A stretch of DNA of 64,000 bases from G963664115 sp965216035 (GCA_965216035.1 CBDCFM010000015.1:308136-372135), one strand, 5' to 3'. Counted from the stretch's first letter, positions 49,714 through 60,696 are shown. Translations and numbers: made by a program. The notes: generated from the sequence alone by a model not told the origin.

Positions 49714-50795
49714 GACGTTCACTCCTCGTGGCTTGTCACTTGCGTAGTGGGCGGTTTTCAGTCTGCCCGGCATGATACGACGGACCCGGACGTGAGCCCC
49801 ACCATTTAAATGCGGCACGGGCGGATAGTCGGGGCCCGACGGTCTTCAGTGCTCCTTCTCGCCTACGCATGCTTGACGGCGGCTACGTGGTGGGGAACCC
49901 GGAATATTTGAGCTTGAGACTCCATACCTGTAGACGTTTCCAATAAGTGATGGGGAATCGGTCCTTCCTCTTGGGGAAGGAGTCTGCCTGCGCCGAGACC
50001 ACCCTCTGCAAGATCGATCACCGGTTCCTCAACCTGGACTATTGCCATTGACTTCTAAGGTGAACGTCACGAACGTTTTCCAATGAATCGGCTCCAGAAT
50101 GCGTTTAACGATGAACTCAATCGCGACCGTGATAAACCCATTGAATCGGACCCCCGTCTCCACACTCACACGCTGATCCCCTTTCGACCGTCACTCCGAC
50201 GACGTTTCCGACAGTTTTGTGGCTTCCAGGCGCGGTGGGACTCCCTCCCCCGGAGTCATATCACGATCGCTGCTGAAAGGCCTCCGGCCGGGCATGAATA
50301 GTTGTAAAGCGCACATTAAAAGGTCTATACTGATGCTGGTACGCTCCTCGAACCGGCGGCGGCGAGCGGACACCGCAGGCGGACCCTTCAGGAATAGCCG
50401 TGGCAAGCCGATTGCAACTCCATGGAGGGGGATGCGCACTCGACAGAGACGGAGGCCGCGCTGTGACGAAATCCGGGGCAGGCGACTTAAATCACACATT
50501 CCTAAAGCCTTGTCTTTCGCCAACCGATAGAGCTCAAAGAGCCACCGGCCCAAAATCGAATTCCGATACACGGGGGTGCAGGGTCAGATCGCGTTTAACT
50601 GATTGATTTTTAAGGATATTTAGTCGTTTGAATCTGTCGCAGACGAGGACATGCTTACTCCATTTCCTCCTTCCGCGTTCATTGGGGAAGGCCCCGCTAT
50701 ATTTGCGTCACATTGAAGGCCCGAAGGGCCCCTCCCACCCACCATTCCGGAAAGAACCTGACTCAGTTTCCATCGACCGTCTACGAGGTGGGGCT
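49714..50795. other. Gene-poor stretch of about 1.1 kb
   Basis: No coding frame here shows a recognisable product. It holds a good sigma70-like promoter at 50302-50331 and ends at the ribosome-binding site of the repeat protein (GAGGTGG before GTG 50796). The interval between promoter and start (about 465 bp) may be a long leader, a small RNA or simply unannotated. Confidence 0.45.
50302..50331 (+). promoter_or_regulatory. Sigma70-like promoter
   Basis: TTGTAA, 18-bp spacer, TATACT, on the plus strand. The nearest plus-strand gene is the repeat protein at 50796. Confidence 0.45.
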
Positions 50796-53700
50796 GTGAT
50801 CGGGTCTCACCTGCCGCGAGTGTTGGCCGGCGCCCGCCGGTGGACAAGCTGCGTGCTTCCCGCCGTTTCCTTGACGGTGCTGGTGCTGTTGCTCGGATTT
50901 TCCGGCCAAGCGCTGGCGCAGCCGCCGGGGTTCACGATCGTGGAATCGGGTGGGAGCACGTCGGTCTAACGAGAGCGGCACGACGGATACGTTCACGGTG
51001 GTGCTGGACGCGCAATCGGCGACGAACGTGGAGTTGACGGTAACGAGTGGAGACACGGGCGAGGCGACGGTCAGTCCGTCTCCGCTGACGTTTACGAATA
51101 CGAACTGGGACACCGCGCAAACGGTGACGGGTGTCGATGACGCCCTGGTTGACGGGAACCAGCTGACGACGATCACGATCAGTGTGGATGACGCCAATTC
51201 CGATGATGCGTACGACCCGTTGTCGGATCAGACGGTGTCGGCGACGACGGTGGACGATGAAGTCGCCGGCTTCACGATCGTGGAATCGGGCGGCAGTACG
51301 TCCGTGAATGAGAGTGGTACGACCGACACATTCACAGTCGTATTGGACGCGCAGCCGGTGACGAACGTGGAGTTGACGGTGGTGAGCGGCGACACAGGCG
51401 AGGCCACGGCGCTGCCGACCCCGCTGGTATTCACGACAGGCAACTGGGACACCGCGCAGACAGTGACTGTAACGGGAGTGGACGACGCCCTGACGGACGG
51501 GAATCAGAACACGACGGTGACGGTGAGCGTGGATGACGCGAACTCCGACGATGCATTCGATCCCCTGTCGGATCAGACGGTGTCGGCGACGACGGTGGAC
51601 GATGAAGTCGCCGGCTTCACGATCGTGGAATCGGGTGGCAGCACGTCCGTGAATGAGAGTGGCACGACCGATACCTTCACGGTCGTATTGGATGCCCAAC
51701 CGGTGACCAACGTGGAGTTGACGGTGGTGAGCGGCGACACAGGCGAGGCGACAGCGCTGCCGACCCCGCTGGTGTTCACGACGGGGAATTGGGACACGGC
51801 ACAGACGGTCACCGTAACCGGCGTCGACGATGCCCTTACGGACGGGAATCAGAACACAACGATCACCGTTAGCGTGGATGATGCCAATTCCGATGATGCC
51901 TACGACCCGCTGTCGGATCAGACGGTGTCGGCGACGACGGTGGACGACGAAGTGGCGAGCTTCACGATCGTGGAATCGGGTGGCAGCACGTCCGTGAATG
52001 AGAGTGGCACGACCGATACCTTCACGGTCGTATTGGATGCCCAGCCGGTGACGATGTGGAGTTGACGGTGGTGAGCGGCGACACAGGCGAGGCGACAGCG
52101 CTGCCTACCCCGCTGGTGTTCACGACGGGGAATTGGGACACGGCACAGACGGTCACCGTAACCGGCGTCGACGATGCCCTGACGGACGGGAATCAGAACA
52201 CAACGATCACGATAGGCGTGGATGATGCGAACTCCGACGATGCATTCGATCCACTGTCGGATCAGACGGTCTCCGCTACCACTGCCGATGACGAAGTCGC
52301 CGGCTTCACGATCGTAGAATCGGGTGGCAGCACGTCTGTGAATGAGAGTGGCACGACGGACACATTCACCGTGGTCCTGGATGCCCAGCCGGTGACGAAT
52401 GTGGAGTTGACGGTGGTGAGCGGCGACACAGGCGAAGCCACTGCGCTGCCGACCCCGCTGGTGTTCACGACGGGGAATTGGGACACGGCACAGACGGTCA
52501 CCGTAACCGGCGTCGACGATGCCCTGACGGACGGGAATCAGAACACAACGATCACAGTTAGCGTGGATGATGCGAACTCCGACGATGCCTACGATCCCCT
52601 GTCGGATCAGACGGTATCGGCGACGACGGTGGATGACGAAGTGGCGAGCTTCACGATTGTGGAGGCGGGTGGCAGTACATCCGTGAATGAGTCCGGCACG
52701 ACGGACACGTTTACGGTGGTCCTGGATGCGCAGCCGGTCACCAATGTGGAGTTGACGGTTACGAGCGGGGACACGGGCGAAGCCACGGCCCTGCCGACCC
52801 CGCTGGTCTTTACGACCGGAAACTGGGACACCGCGCAGACAGTGACCGTAATCGGAGTGGACGACATCCTGGGTGACGGGAACCAGAATACAACGATCAC
52901 AATCAGCGTAGATGACGCGAATTCCGACGACGCATACGACCCGTTAGCGGATCAGACGGTATCGGCGACGACGGTGGATGACGAAGTGACCGGCTTCACG
53001 ATAGTGGAGGCGGGGGGGGTCGACGTCGGTGAACGAGTCTGGAACCACCGACACGTTCACAGTCGTGTTGGATGCCCAACCGGTGACGAACGTGGAGTTG
53101 ACGGTGACGAGCGGAGATACGGGCGAAGCGACGGCGCTACCGACCCCGCTGGTGTTCACCAATGGGAACTGGGACACGGCGCAGACAGTGACCGTAACGG
53201 GAGTGGACGACGTCCTGGGTGACGGGAACCAGAATACAACGATCACAATCAGCGTAGATGACGCGAATTCCGACGACGCATACGACCCGCTAGCGGATCA
53301 GACGGTATCGGCGACGACGGTGAACGAGTCGGGAACGACAGACACGTTCACAGTCGTGTTGGATGCCCAACCGGTCTCGGATGTGGTCCTAACGGTGGTC
53401 AGCGGGGACACGGGCGAGGCGACGGTAACTCCGGCGAGCCTGACGTTCACCAACGGGGACTGGGCCGCGCCGCAGGGTGTGACCGTCACGGGCGTCGACG
53501 ATGCCCTGGACGACGGGAACCAGAACACAAGCATCACGGTCAGCGTCGATGACGCGAACTCGAGTTGATGAATATGATGCTGTAGCCGACCAGATCGTGA
53601 CGGCGATGACGAAGGACGACGATGCGGGCGAGCCCGAAGAATCCAGCAACGCCGACCTGGGGACGTTGACGCTGTCGGTAGGGACCATGACTCCGGAGTT

Positions 53701-55462
53701 TGATCCTGAAGTGACCGACTACATGGACCAGGTCGCATTCGAAGTGAGACAAGTCTGGGTGACCATCGAGACCGCCCACAGTGACGCCAAAATCAGGATC
53801 AACGACCAGACGGGGGGTCGCTCGGGTCGGCGCTATCGAGCCGGCAACCTCCCAGTCGGTGAGACTGTGATCACGATTCTTGTCACCTCGTCCGACGGCA
53901 CGAAGCGGACGACGACGTTGCGGCTGATCCGGGATGCCACGCCTACGGCTGTGGAGCCGAACGTAGAAGCGTTCACCGTACCCGATCTCGGCGGTACGTC
54001 GCTGTCAATAAACGGTGGCCCGGGGGAGATTGAGGTCGGCTATGCTCACATCACACCGGATGCGGGCCAGAGTGCGCCGGACGGTCTGGCCATCTACAGC
54101 TTCCGCCAGAACGGCGTGCTGATCCACGAAGCCGCAGTGCCGGCGGCAGCTCTGACCCGGTCGGGCCTGATCTACGCGGAAGTCCTCAGTCCGGTGAATA
54201 CGGGAATCGCGATGGCGAATCCGAATCTGCAGGACGCCACGGTGTCGTTTCATTTTACCGACAGCGGCGGCATCGACTATGGCTCGGGCGTGATGGTCAT
54301 TCCCGGCAACGGGCAAATCGCAAAGTTCCTGAGCGAAGAGCCCTTCAATGCCGGCTCTGTTTCGGGCACCTTCACCTTCGAGTCCTCGTTGCCCGTTTCC
54401 GTCATCGCTATTCGTGGGTTTACCAACCAGCGGTCGGAGTTTCTGGTGTCCACGCTGCCGGTGGTGGACTTAGATTCTTCTCCATCGTCGGGAGTGACGA
54501 TATACCCGCATTTCGTCGATGGTCGAGGGTGGATCACGGAACTGGTGCTGGTCAATCCCACAAACTGGTGGATCACGGGCACGGTTGAGTTCTACGGCCA
54601 GGGGGACTCGGTTACGCCTGGCGTTCCCGTAGCCATAAGCGTAAACGGAGTTGTCCATACTAGCTTCACCTACACGCTGCCGCCGAATGGCTCGCGAAAA
54701 CTTCAGACGTCGGGGACGGGAAGCAGCGTGCAAATTGGTTCGATCCGCGTCACACCGGCGAAGGCGGACGGATTGTCTCCCATCGTCGCCCCGACCGGGC
54801 ATGCCGTATTCTCTTACCGGAATATAGACACCACGATTGCGACGGCGGAAGTGCTCGCGGTGGACACGTCGACTGCCTTCCGGCTTTATGTACAAGCTGG
54901 TGTGAACCTCGGTGCCCTTGGGTCGGGATGGGTACAGTCGGGTGTCGCGATCGCCAATCCTTCGGCGGTTCCGATAGCCGTGGATTTGGAATTGACGGAC
55001 TTGGCGGGCACCTCGACCGGACTCAGCGAAACGCTTATCATACCGGCCGACGGCCAGCGCTCCGTGTTCCTGACCGAGATTGAGGGATTCGCATCCCTGC
55101 CGGAATACTTCAAAGGCGTCTTGCGCGCTTCGACGAGTTCTGCGTCGGGCATGTCCGTGCTGGGAATGCGGGTCAATTACAATGAGCGCGGTGAGTTTCT
55201 GATGGCATCCACACCGGCTTCGGACGAAAACGCCCTCCCCCAGACCGATCTTTTTTCCCCTCACATCGTGAATTCGGGCGGCTTTTCTACTCAGGTCATC
55301 CTCTACAGCGGAACAAATGGCCTCACCTCTTCGGGCCACATGCGGTTCCTCACCCAGTCGGGTCTCCCCTTCGAGTTGAACATCGATCGCACCGAAGGTG
55401 AACCCGGTGTGGCGGACCCGGCGCAGCAACTTTTTCGACCCCCAGCAGCGGACCCACAATGA
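50796..55462 (+). pseudogene. Giant repeat-containing surface protein, four frameshifts
   Basis: From GTG 50796 (GAGGTGG upstream) the gene encodes a signal peptide (LTVLVLLLGFSGQALA), about eight Calx-beta-like repeats of 115 residues (FTIVESGGSTSV..NESGTTDTFTVVL..SGDTGEAT..VDDAN), a cadherin-like beta-sandwich (NADLGTLTLSVGTMTPEFDPEV) and about 500 residues of repeated FTDSG/VNPTNWW-type beta domains. Restored, it would be about 1,555 residues, probably an adhesin or S-layer-like protein. Frame changes occur at about 50967 (+1), 52051 (-1), 53012-53019 (+1, in a run of eight G) and 53565 (+1). They may be decay, sequencing errors in repeats, or phase variation. Confidence 0.75.
50931..53568 (+). 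repeat. Seven tandem 345-bp repeats plus a shortened eighth
   Basis: Units start near 50931, 51271, 51616, 51961, 52305, 52650 and 52995. Spacing is 345 bp except 340 for the first and 344 where a base is missing. The eighth unit, from about 53320, lacks the leading FTIVEAGG segment. Long stretches are identical at the DNA level between units. Each unit encodes one 115-residue Calx-beta-like domain. Confidence 0.9.
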
Positions 55463-55747
55463 TGGGAGTCGTGCCCTTCGGCCGGGGACGCTGGCCCAGG
55501 GGCAGAGGAAGGTCTCCAGGTGTTCAGCAATGACTGAATACTGGAGGCTCGGGTCGGGGGCCCGGTTGGCGACGATGCCCACTCCCCGGGTCCCAACTTA
55601 TGCCTCCTCCCAGTCTCAAGAATCGTCCCCACCCGACGGCGGTCAACACCCCCGTCGACCCTCCGCCGCCACGATCATTTGATGGGCTGTTTTCCCTCGT
55701 TGACGACTGTTCAACCTGCATTTCTCGCCGGTTTTTGTCGCAAAGCG

Positions 55748-55772
55748 CACCGGGCCATTTGATGGCCCGGTG
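55748..55772. terminator. Perfect hairpin, possible bidirectional terminator
   Basis: CACCGGGCCAT at 55748-55758 pairs exactly with ATGGCCCGGTG at 55762-55772 over a 3-base loop. There is no T-run on the plus strand, so a transcription role is uncertain. Confidence 0.4.
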
Positions 55773-55801
55773 TTCACAACTCTGCTGGAATTCATAGCTA
55801 G
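55771..55801. repeat. Solitary IS481-like end
   Basis: These 31 bases match the reverse complement of the left end of the IS481 copies (25 or more identical positions, including CTGGAATTCA), followed by the same CTAG. No transposase or opposite end was found nearby, so it is a remnant or a non-autonomous relative. Confidence 0.6.
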
Positions 55802-55876
55802 ACGGTCTTCGGTCTCGAGGTGACGACGGGAGCGACCGCCTGCATTGACGCGGCGGCGCGAAACTTTATAAGCTAG

Positions 55877-57612
55877 CCCGGATGGGTCACCAATCCGGGA
55901 ATCGGCTGGTTTTCGGGTACGAGAAACGAATTGCGGCGAGTTCTGAATCCTGGAGTCGGTGAATCGGGGGAATCAGTCGTTGTTGAGGACGTGAGGTCGA
56001 CTCGTTTGGCACGACAGGGGCATGATTCGGCGTGTGGAGGCAGACCTCGGCCCTGTGCAGATGAAGAAGTGAGTTTTTCGGTTGCGGGTGAATCGTGTCG
56101 TCAGCAACGAAGCGGAATCGACTGCAGGTTCCGCATGATAAGGGCGAAGGTTTCGGGATAGGGATAGGCCTCCGACATAGAGATCCAGACGTTGCGGACC
56201 GTCAGGCGGATTCGGGCGCCGATTTTGAGAAGCTTCAGACGGATGGTCCCGCACTGGGCATGGGCCATCGCGGTATCTTTGAGCCCGAGGCGTCGCAGGG
56301 CATGCATGAGCATGTACGCAGCTGAGGAGAGATAGAGCCGGAGCTGATTGGCGCGCATGGTCGCCGCGCTGGTCCGGTCCGCAAATAGGTCCAACTGCTG
56401 TTCCTTGATACGGTTCTCCATGTCGCCCCGCGCGCAGTAGAAGTCCTCATACAAAGCGCGGGCTTGGAAGCGTTCCGGCGGCAGGGAGGTCACGATGAAT
56501 CGGGGATTGGCGCCCTTGTCCAGGAACTCCGCCTTGCCGACGACGCGTCGCGCGCGGGTCCAGCTGTTTAGAGTCCGGTACTGGAAATCCTTAAACACCC
56601 GCGCCGGTTTCCCGGTGGCGTTAAACTCCGCTTCCGCCTGAACCCTTTCTTCAGCGATTTCTTGCTTGAGACGACTGTTCTTGGCCAACCCGATCACATA
56701 ATCGACCGGATGGGATTCACACCAGGCGAGCAGTTCATCCCTGCAAAAGCCCGAGTCGGCCCGGATGATGATCGATACTGTGGGCCACACCTGTCGGATC
56801 TGACCGGCGATGCGCTCTAACTCATCCACCGCTCCGTCGGCCCCGTCAATGTTGGAACGCCGGAGCCGGGCGCACAGCAGATGTTCTCCCGAGAAGATGT
56901 ACAACGGCAGGTAGCAGTAGTGGCCGTAGTAGCCGTGAAAGAACCGTCCTTCCTGGTTGCCATGGATCGTATCGTCGGTGGCATCCAGGTCCAGAACGAT
57001 CTCAGAGGGCTCCGATTCGTGGGCCGCGATAAACGCGTCGACCATCCACCGGTCGATCTTGTCGCCATCCATGGCGATCTTCTTGTACCGCTCCTGGCCA
57101 TCGACCTGCTCTGCGGTCAGTTCCAACCGGTTCAGCGTGCACTTGCCTGCCAACGCCTTTCCCCGGTCTCCGGCCTGCCGCCGGTTTTTTCCCAGTGGAT
57201 CGGCCTTCTCCACCGCCACGGCCAGCATCGGATCGGTCCGTAGCTGGTCGTGGTCGTTCAGGTCCTCATAGCCCAAGCACAGTCCATAAATCCGCTGGCC
57301 CAACAACTCCTTCACGCTGTGTTCGATCAACCTCGGGTCCCGGTGATCGGTAAAACACTGCTCCAGTCCGGCGATCAAACCCGTCCGCTTCTCGACTTCC
57401 CTCAACAGCAGAACACCCGCGTCGGAGGTGATCTTTCCGCCGTCGAATCGCGCCTTCACTTTCCGTTGAAAAAGTCCGTGAAATTCGAACGTGGCTTGGT
57501 TACACTCTGCTCTCATAAGGGCCGTCTCCGTTTGGGTTTTTAAACGTTTCTCGTCAAACGCTTTATGCCAAACAGGGGGGCCTTTTCTGGTCCTATCCGT
57601 GAAATATAGGGG
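55877..57612 (-). mobile_element. IS1380-family element, copy B, in a CTAG duplication
   Basis: CTAG flanks both ends (55873-55876 and 57613-57616). The ends are related to copy A (CCC, then TCAC) but more diverged, and the left end reads CCCGGATGGGTCACC. The element carries one intact transposase gene, so the two IS1380 elements are related but not identical. Confidence 0.85.
56101..57516 (-). CDS. IS1380-family transposase, intact
   Basis: 471 residues. N-terminal FEFHGLFQRKVK, DDE-type core with DLDATDD at about 176-182 and IRADSGFCRDE at about 252-261 (D254), then YCARGDMENRIKEQQLDLFADRTSA, which holds the presumed catalytic Glu. G50, mutated to a stop in copy A, is normal here. The C-terminus ends QSIPLRC. 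It could supply transposase to both copies. Confidence 0.93.
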   Translation of the reverse strand: MRAECNQATFEFHGLFQRKVKARFDGGKITSDAGVLLLREVEKRTGLIAGLEQCFTDHRDPRLIEHSVKELLGQRIYGLCLGYEDLNDHDQLRTDPMLAVAVEKADPLGKNRRQAGDRGKALAGKCTLNRLELTAEQVDGQERYKKIAMDGDKIDRWMVDAFIAAHESEPSEIVLDLDATDDTIHGNQEGRFFHGYYGHYCYLPLYIFSGEHLLCARLRRSNIDGADGAVDELERIAGQIRQVWPTVSIIIRADSGFCRDELLAWCESHPVDYVIGLAKNSRLKQEIAEERVQAEAEFNATGKPARVFKDFQYRTLNSWTRARRVVGKAEFLDKGANPRFIVTSLPPERFQARALYEDFYCARGDMENRIKEQQLDLFADRTSAATMRANQLRLYLSSAAYMLMHALRRLGLKDTAMAHAQCGTIRLKLLKIGARIRLTVRNVWISMSEAYPYPETFALIMRNLQSIPLRC

Positions 57613-57725
57613 CTAGCTGTCACTGTGACCGATGCGGCCGCAGCTGCCGCGCCGAGCCCGAACAACGATTGCTGTTTCGAGGCACGCGGTGTCTGTGGCG
57701 GGCGATCGATAGCTGGGGGGAAACG

Positions 57726-58673
57726 ATGTTACTGAGAGTCTTTCAGTCGATCCTGTCATCAATATTGCTTCTCGGCGCGCTGACCTCGACTGAATTCGGG
57801 TGCAGCGGAACCGGTCAGAGCACTGGAGAATCTGAGGTTTCCCGTGCGCTCGACGGCGCCGTTGATATCCACGTGCATGCCTTTCCGGATGACCGGGCAC
57901 GGTCAGTCGATGGGATCGAAGCTGCAGAACTGGCGCTGTCGGCCCGAATGCGCGCGATTGTGTTGAAGAACCACTACGTTTCAACCGCAGGGCTCGCTTA
58001 CATCGTGCGCCGGCAGGTTCCCGGCATAGAAGTGTTTGGGGGGATCGACCTGAACCTCACCGTGGGCGGAATCAACCCGGCGGCTGTGCGGTACATGACA
58101 CGGGTTTCCGGAGGCTGGGGCCGTTTCGTCTGGATGCCGACCTTCGACTCCGAGAACCAGGTGCGATATTCCGAAGAGGACCGCTCCTTCGTGCGTGTGT
58201 CACGTGGGGGTGAGCTGTTGCCTGAAGTGAAGGAAGTCATCACGATCATCGCTGAACACGACCTGATACTCGCCACCGGTCACTCGACCGCGGAAGAGGG
58301 CCTGATGTTGTTGCGCGAGGGGCGTATGCAGGGCGTCGGGCGCATGGTCGTCACCCACGCGATGAATGAACCCATACTTATGGATATCGGCCAGATGCGG
58401 GAGGCGGCAGAACTGGGCGCGTTTATAGAGTTCGTCGGAAGCTCAATGAGAACCCCGGACGCGCCGGCACGGGTCGATCGGTTCGTGGACGCCATCCGGA
58501 GGATCGGCCCCGAATTCTGCATTCTGTCTTCAGACTTAGGGCAGGAGGAAAACGAGTTACCGCCGGACGGCTTCGCGGATTTCCTGGTTGCCTTAAAGGC
58601 AAGGGGTTTTACTGAAGCGGAAATCGATCAGATGTCGAAGCAGAACCCCACGCGATTGCTCGGTCTCCTTTGA
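57726..58673 (+). CDS. Exported DUF6282-type putative metal-dependent hydrolase
   Basis: A 315-residue protein from ATG 57726 (GGGGGA upstream), with an N-terminal export signal; a Cys after FG is not a standard lipobox. The core is an amidohydrolase-like barrel: DIHVHAFPDD, LKNHYVS, ATGHSTAEEG, VVTHAMNEP and LSSDLGQEENE. These His and Asp residues sit where metal ligands are found in PHP/amidohydrolase folds. The family is known as DUF6282; the substrate is unknown. Confidence 0.75.
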   Translation: MLLRVFQSILSSILLLGALTSTEFGCSGTGQSTGESEVSRALDGAVDIHVHAFPDDRARSVDGIEAAELALSARMRAIVLKNHYVSTAGLAYIVRRQVPGIEVFGGIDLNLTVGGINPAAVRYMTRVSGGWGRFVWMPTFDSENQVRYSEEDRSFVRVSRGGELLPEVKEVITIIAEHDLILATGHSTAEEGLMLLREGRMQGVGRMVVTHAMNEPILMDIGQMREAAELGAFIEFVGSSMRTPDAPARVDRFVDAIRRIGPEFCILSSDLGQEENELPPDGFADFLVALKARGFTEAEIDQMSKQNPTRLLGLL

Positions 58674-58691
58674 TACGCTCGGCTCGTCCCT

Positions 58692-58755
58692 TAGCAGCCC
58701 GTGGCAGAGGTCCCGAGGACCGCGCGCAGGGGTCTTCGGGTTGCAGGCGCGAAGT
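58692..58755 (+). repeat. 64-bp dispersed hairpin repeat
   Basis: It matches the inverted repeat at 31923-31986 over 64 bases with one difference, and the first 33 bases match 31652-31684. Inside it, CCCGAGGACC pairs with GGTCTTCGGG (one G-U). It lies 19 bp after the DUF6282 stop codon, so it could also end that transcript. Confidence 0.75.
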
Positions 58756-58845
58756 GAGGATGGGCTGTTGCCCCCTTGGCAGGGTTCAAAGTCAGCGGAG
58801 CTCTCGAAGGGTGCCGCCGCTTTGGAGTGATTCTCTCCGCGTGAA

Positions 58846-60696
58846 TCAATGCAAAGGTGCGGTTTCAATCTTGACCGCGGCGCCTGAAGGTTCGGGTTCT
58901 CGGATTCGGTCGACCAGTTTCCGTGTCGTGGCGCTTGGAGGCGGGAAAAACCGGGTGAGTCCCAGAGTGACAGCGAAGTTCAGCATCATGCCAACTGTCC
59001 CAATCCCCTGGGGGTCGATACCTGCGGGGAGGAATCCGAATGTCCATCGGTCCATTCCAAAGAAGACCGTTGCGATGATGTAAAAGGCTGTAAAGGAAAT
59101 CCCGATCATCATGCCCGAAACGGCAGGCACGGTTCCCACGCGTCTGCTGAAGATACCCAGAACTATTGCGGGAAAGAAGCTGGCCGCAGCCAGCCCGAAG
59201 GCAAACGCGACGACCTGGCTGACGAATCCGGGGGGATAGATGCCAAAAATCCCTGCGATGACGACGGCGATGCCGATCACCGCTCGTCCCACCAGCAGCC
59301 TTTGGGCTTCGGTGGCACCCGGCCGGAGGATGCGGAAATAGAGATCGTGGGCGACGCTGGACGAGATCACCAGCAGGAGGCCGCTGGCGGTTGAAAGCGC
59401 GGCGGCAAGGCCACCGGCCGCAACGAGCGCCACAATCCAATTGGCCAGCCCCGCCATTTCAGGAGTGGCCAGCACGATAATATCCCGGTCCGGCCCTGAC
59501 AACCCGGCGTTCCTCAGTGCAATCCGTCCGTCGCCGCCCTGAGCGCCTGCGGTGTCGAGCCACTGCTGATGACCGGTTCTGAGCGACGCCAATTCCGCTG
59601 CGGCTAAGGTCCCGTTTCGAAAGACTTCATTATCGTCGCCCTCGGCGTACCGGAACCTTCCGTCGCCGTCGTCCAACCATAGAATCAAGCCGGTCCTTTC
59701 CCAATTTTCAAACCACTGCGGCAATTGCTCGGCGGTTCGGCCGTTCAGGCTGTCGATCATGAAATAGCGCGCGAACGCCGCGGTCGCGGGTGCCGTCAGG
59801 TAGAGCATTGAGATGAAGAACAGTGCCCAGAACGCACTCCATCGCGCGGCCTTAACGGACTTGACTGTGTAGAATCGGACGATCACGTGTGGCAGTCCGG
59901 CCGTGCCGACCATCAGCGCCAGAGTGACGAGAAAGACGTTGGCCCGGTCCCAACCGCCGACGAACGTGTCGGTGTAGGCCGCAAAGCCAAGATCGGTCTG
60001 AATCTGATTCAAGCGTTCCAGCAGGTATACGCCGGAACCATCGACGCCCTCAATCAGTTCGCCTCCAAGACCTACTTGAGGAAAGAAGTTTCCGGTGAGT
60101 CGGATACTGATAGCGATTGCGGGTATGAGGAAAGCGGTGATCAGGACCCAGTATTGGATGACCTGTGTCCAGGTAATCCCTTTCATGCCGCCCAGTGTGG
60201 CGTACACAAATACAATCGCCATGCCAATGACCACACCGACGTTGATATCCACCTCCAGAAAACGGCTGAAGACGACCCCGACGCCGCGCATCTGTCCGGC
60301 GACGTAGGTGAACGACACGAAGATCGCGCAGATTACCGCAGCCATCCGGGCTACGTTGGACTCATACCGGTCGCCGATGAAATCCGGCACCGTGTAGTGC
60401 CCGAACTTTCGGAGATACGGGGCGATCAGGAGAGCCAATAGCACGAACCCACCGGTCCAGCCCATGAGGTAAACACCCCCTGCGTATCCCATAGTTGAGA
60501 TCAGACCCGCCATGGAAATGTAGGACGCGGCGCTCATCCAGTCCGCCGCAGTCGCCATTCCGTTCGCAAGTGAGGGCACTCCCTGTCCGGCGACATAAAA
60601 CCCTTTCGTGTCACGAACGCGGCTCAGCCAGGCGACTGTGAGGTAGAGGCCGAAAGTGAGCCCGACAAATACGTAGGTCCAGGCTTGTACGCTCAA
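58846..60696 (-). CDS. Sodium:solute symporter, VC_2705-like
   Basis: A 616-residue inner-membrane protein with about 13 hydrophobic segments. The start is TTG 60696, overlapping the DUF4212 stop as TTGA. The SSS family features are GQGVPSLANGMATAADWMSAAS near the N-terminus and the sodium-site region in TM8 (ASGLLLVISSSVAHDLYF). A charged insert of about 90 residues lies near the middle (residues about 310-400). Members are predicted Na+-coupled transporters of acetate or other small organic acids. Confidence 0.9.
   Translation of the reverse strand: MSVQAWTYVFVGLTFGLYLTVAWLSRVRDTKGFYVAGQGVPSLANGMATAADWMSAASYISMAGLISTMGYAGGVYLMGWTGGFVLLALLIAPYLRKFGHYTVPDFIGDRYESNVARMAAVICAIFVSFTYVAGQMRGVGVVFSRFLEVDINVGVVIGMAIVFVYATLGGMKGITWTQVIQYWVLITAFLIPAIAISIRLTGNFFPQVGLGGELIEGVDGSGVYLLERLNQIQTDLGFAAYTDTFVGGWDRANVFLVTLALMVGTAGLPHVIVRFYTVKSVKAARWSAFWALFFISMLYLTAPATAAFARYFMIDSLNGRTAEQLPQWFENWERTGLILWLDDGDGRFRYAEGDDNEVFRNGTLAAAELASLRTGHQQWLDTAGAQGGDGRIALRNAGLSGPDRDIIVLATPEMAGLANWIVALVAAGGLAAALSTASGLLLVISSSVAHDLYFRILRPGATEAQRLLVGRAVIGIAVVIAGIFGIYPPGFVSQVVAFAFGLAAASFFPAIVLGIFSRRVGTVPAVSGMMIGISFTAFYIIATVFFGMDRWTFGFLPAGIDPQGIGTVGMMLNFAVTLGLTRFFPPPSATTRKLVDRIREPEPSGAAVKIETAPLH

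Larger units (their letters stand above)
55463..55876. other. Intergenic stretch between the repeat protein and IS1380 copy B
   Basis: Contents seen: a perfect 11-bp-stem hairpin (55748-55772) and, touching it, a solitary IS481-type end (55771-55801), both listed separately. The rest shows no gene. It ends with the CTAG target of the IS1380 copy at 55873-55876. Confidence 0.5.

Noticed and set aside
50931..53568. Regular direct repeats considered as a CRISPR array or VNTR
   Set aside because: The unit is 345 bp with no spacers and encodes a 115-residue protein domain, so it is a coding tandem repeat.
54470..55582. A 370-codon minus-strand open frame
   Set aside because: It is antisense to the beta-domain part of the repeat protein, with high Arg/Gly content and no motif. 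This is a typical shadow in G+C-rich coding DNA.
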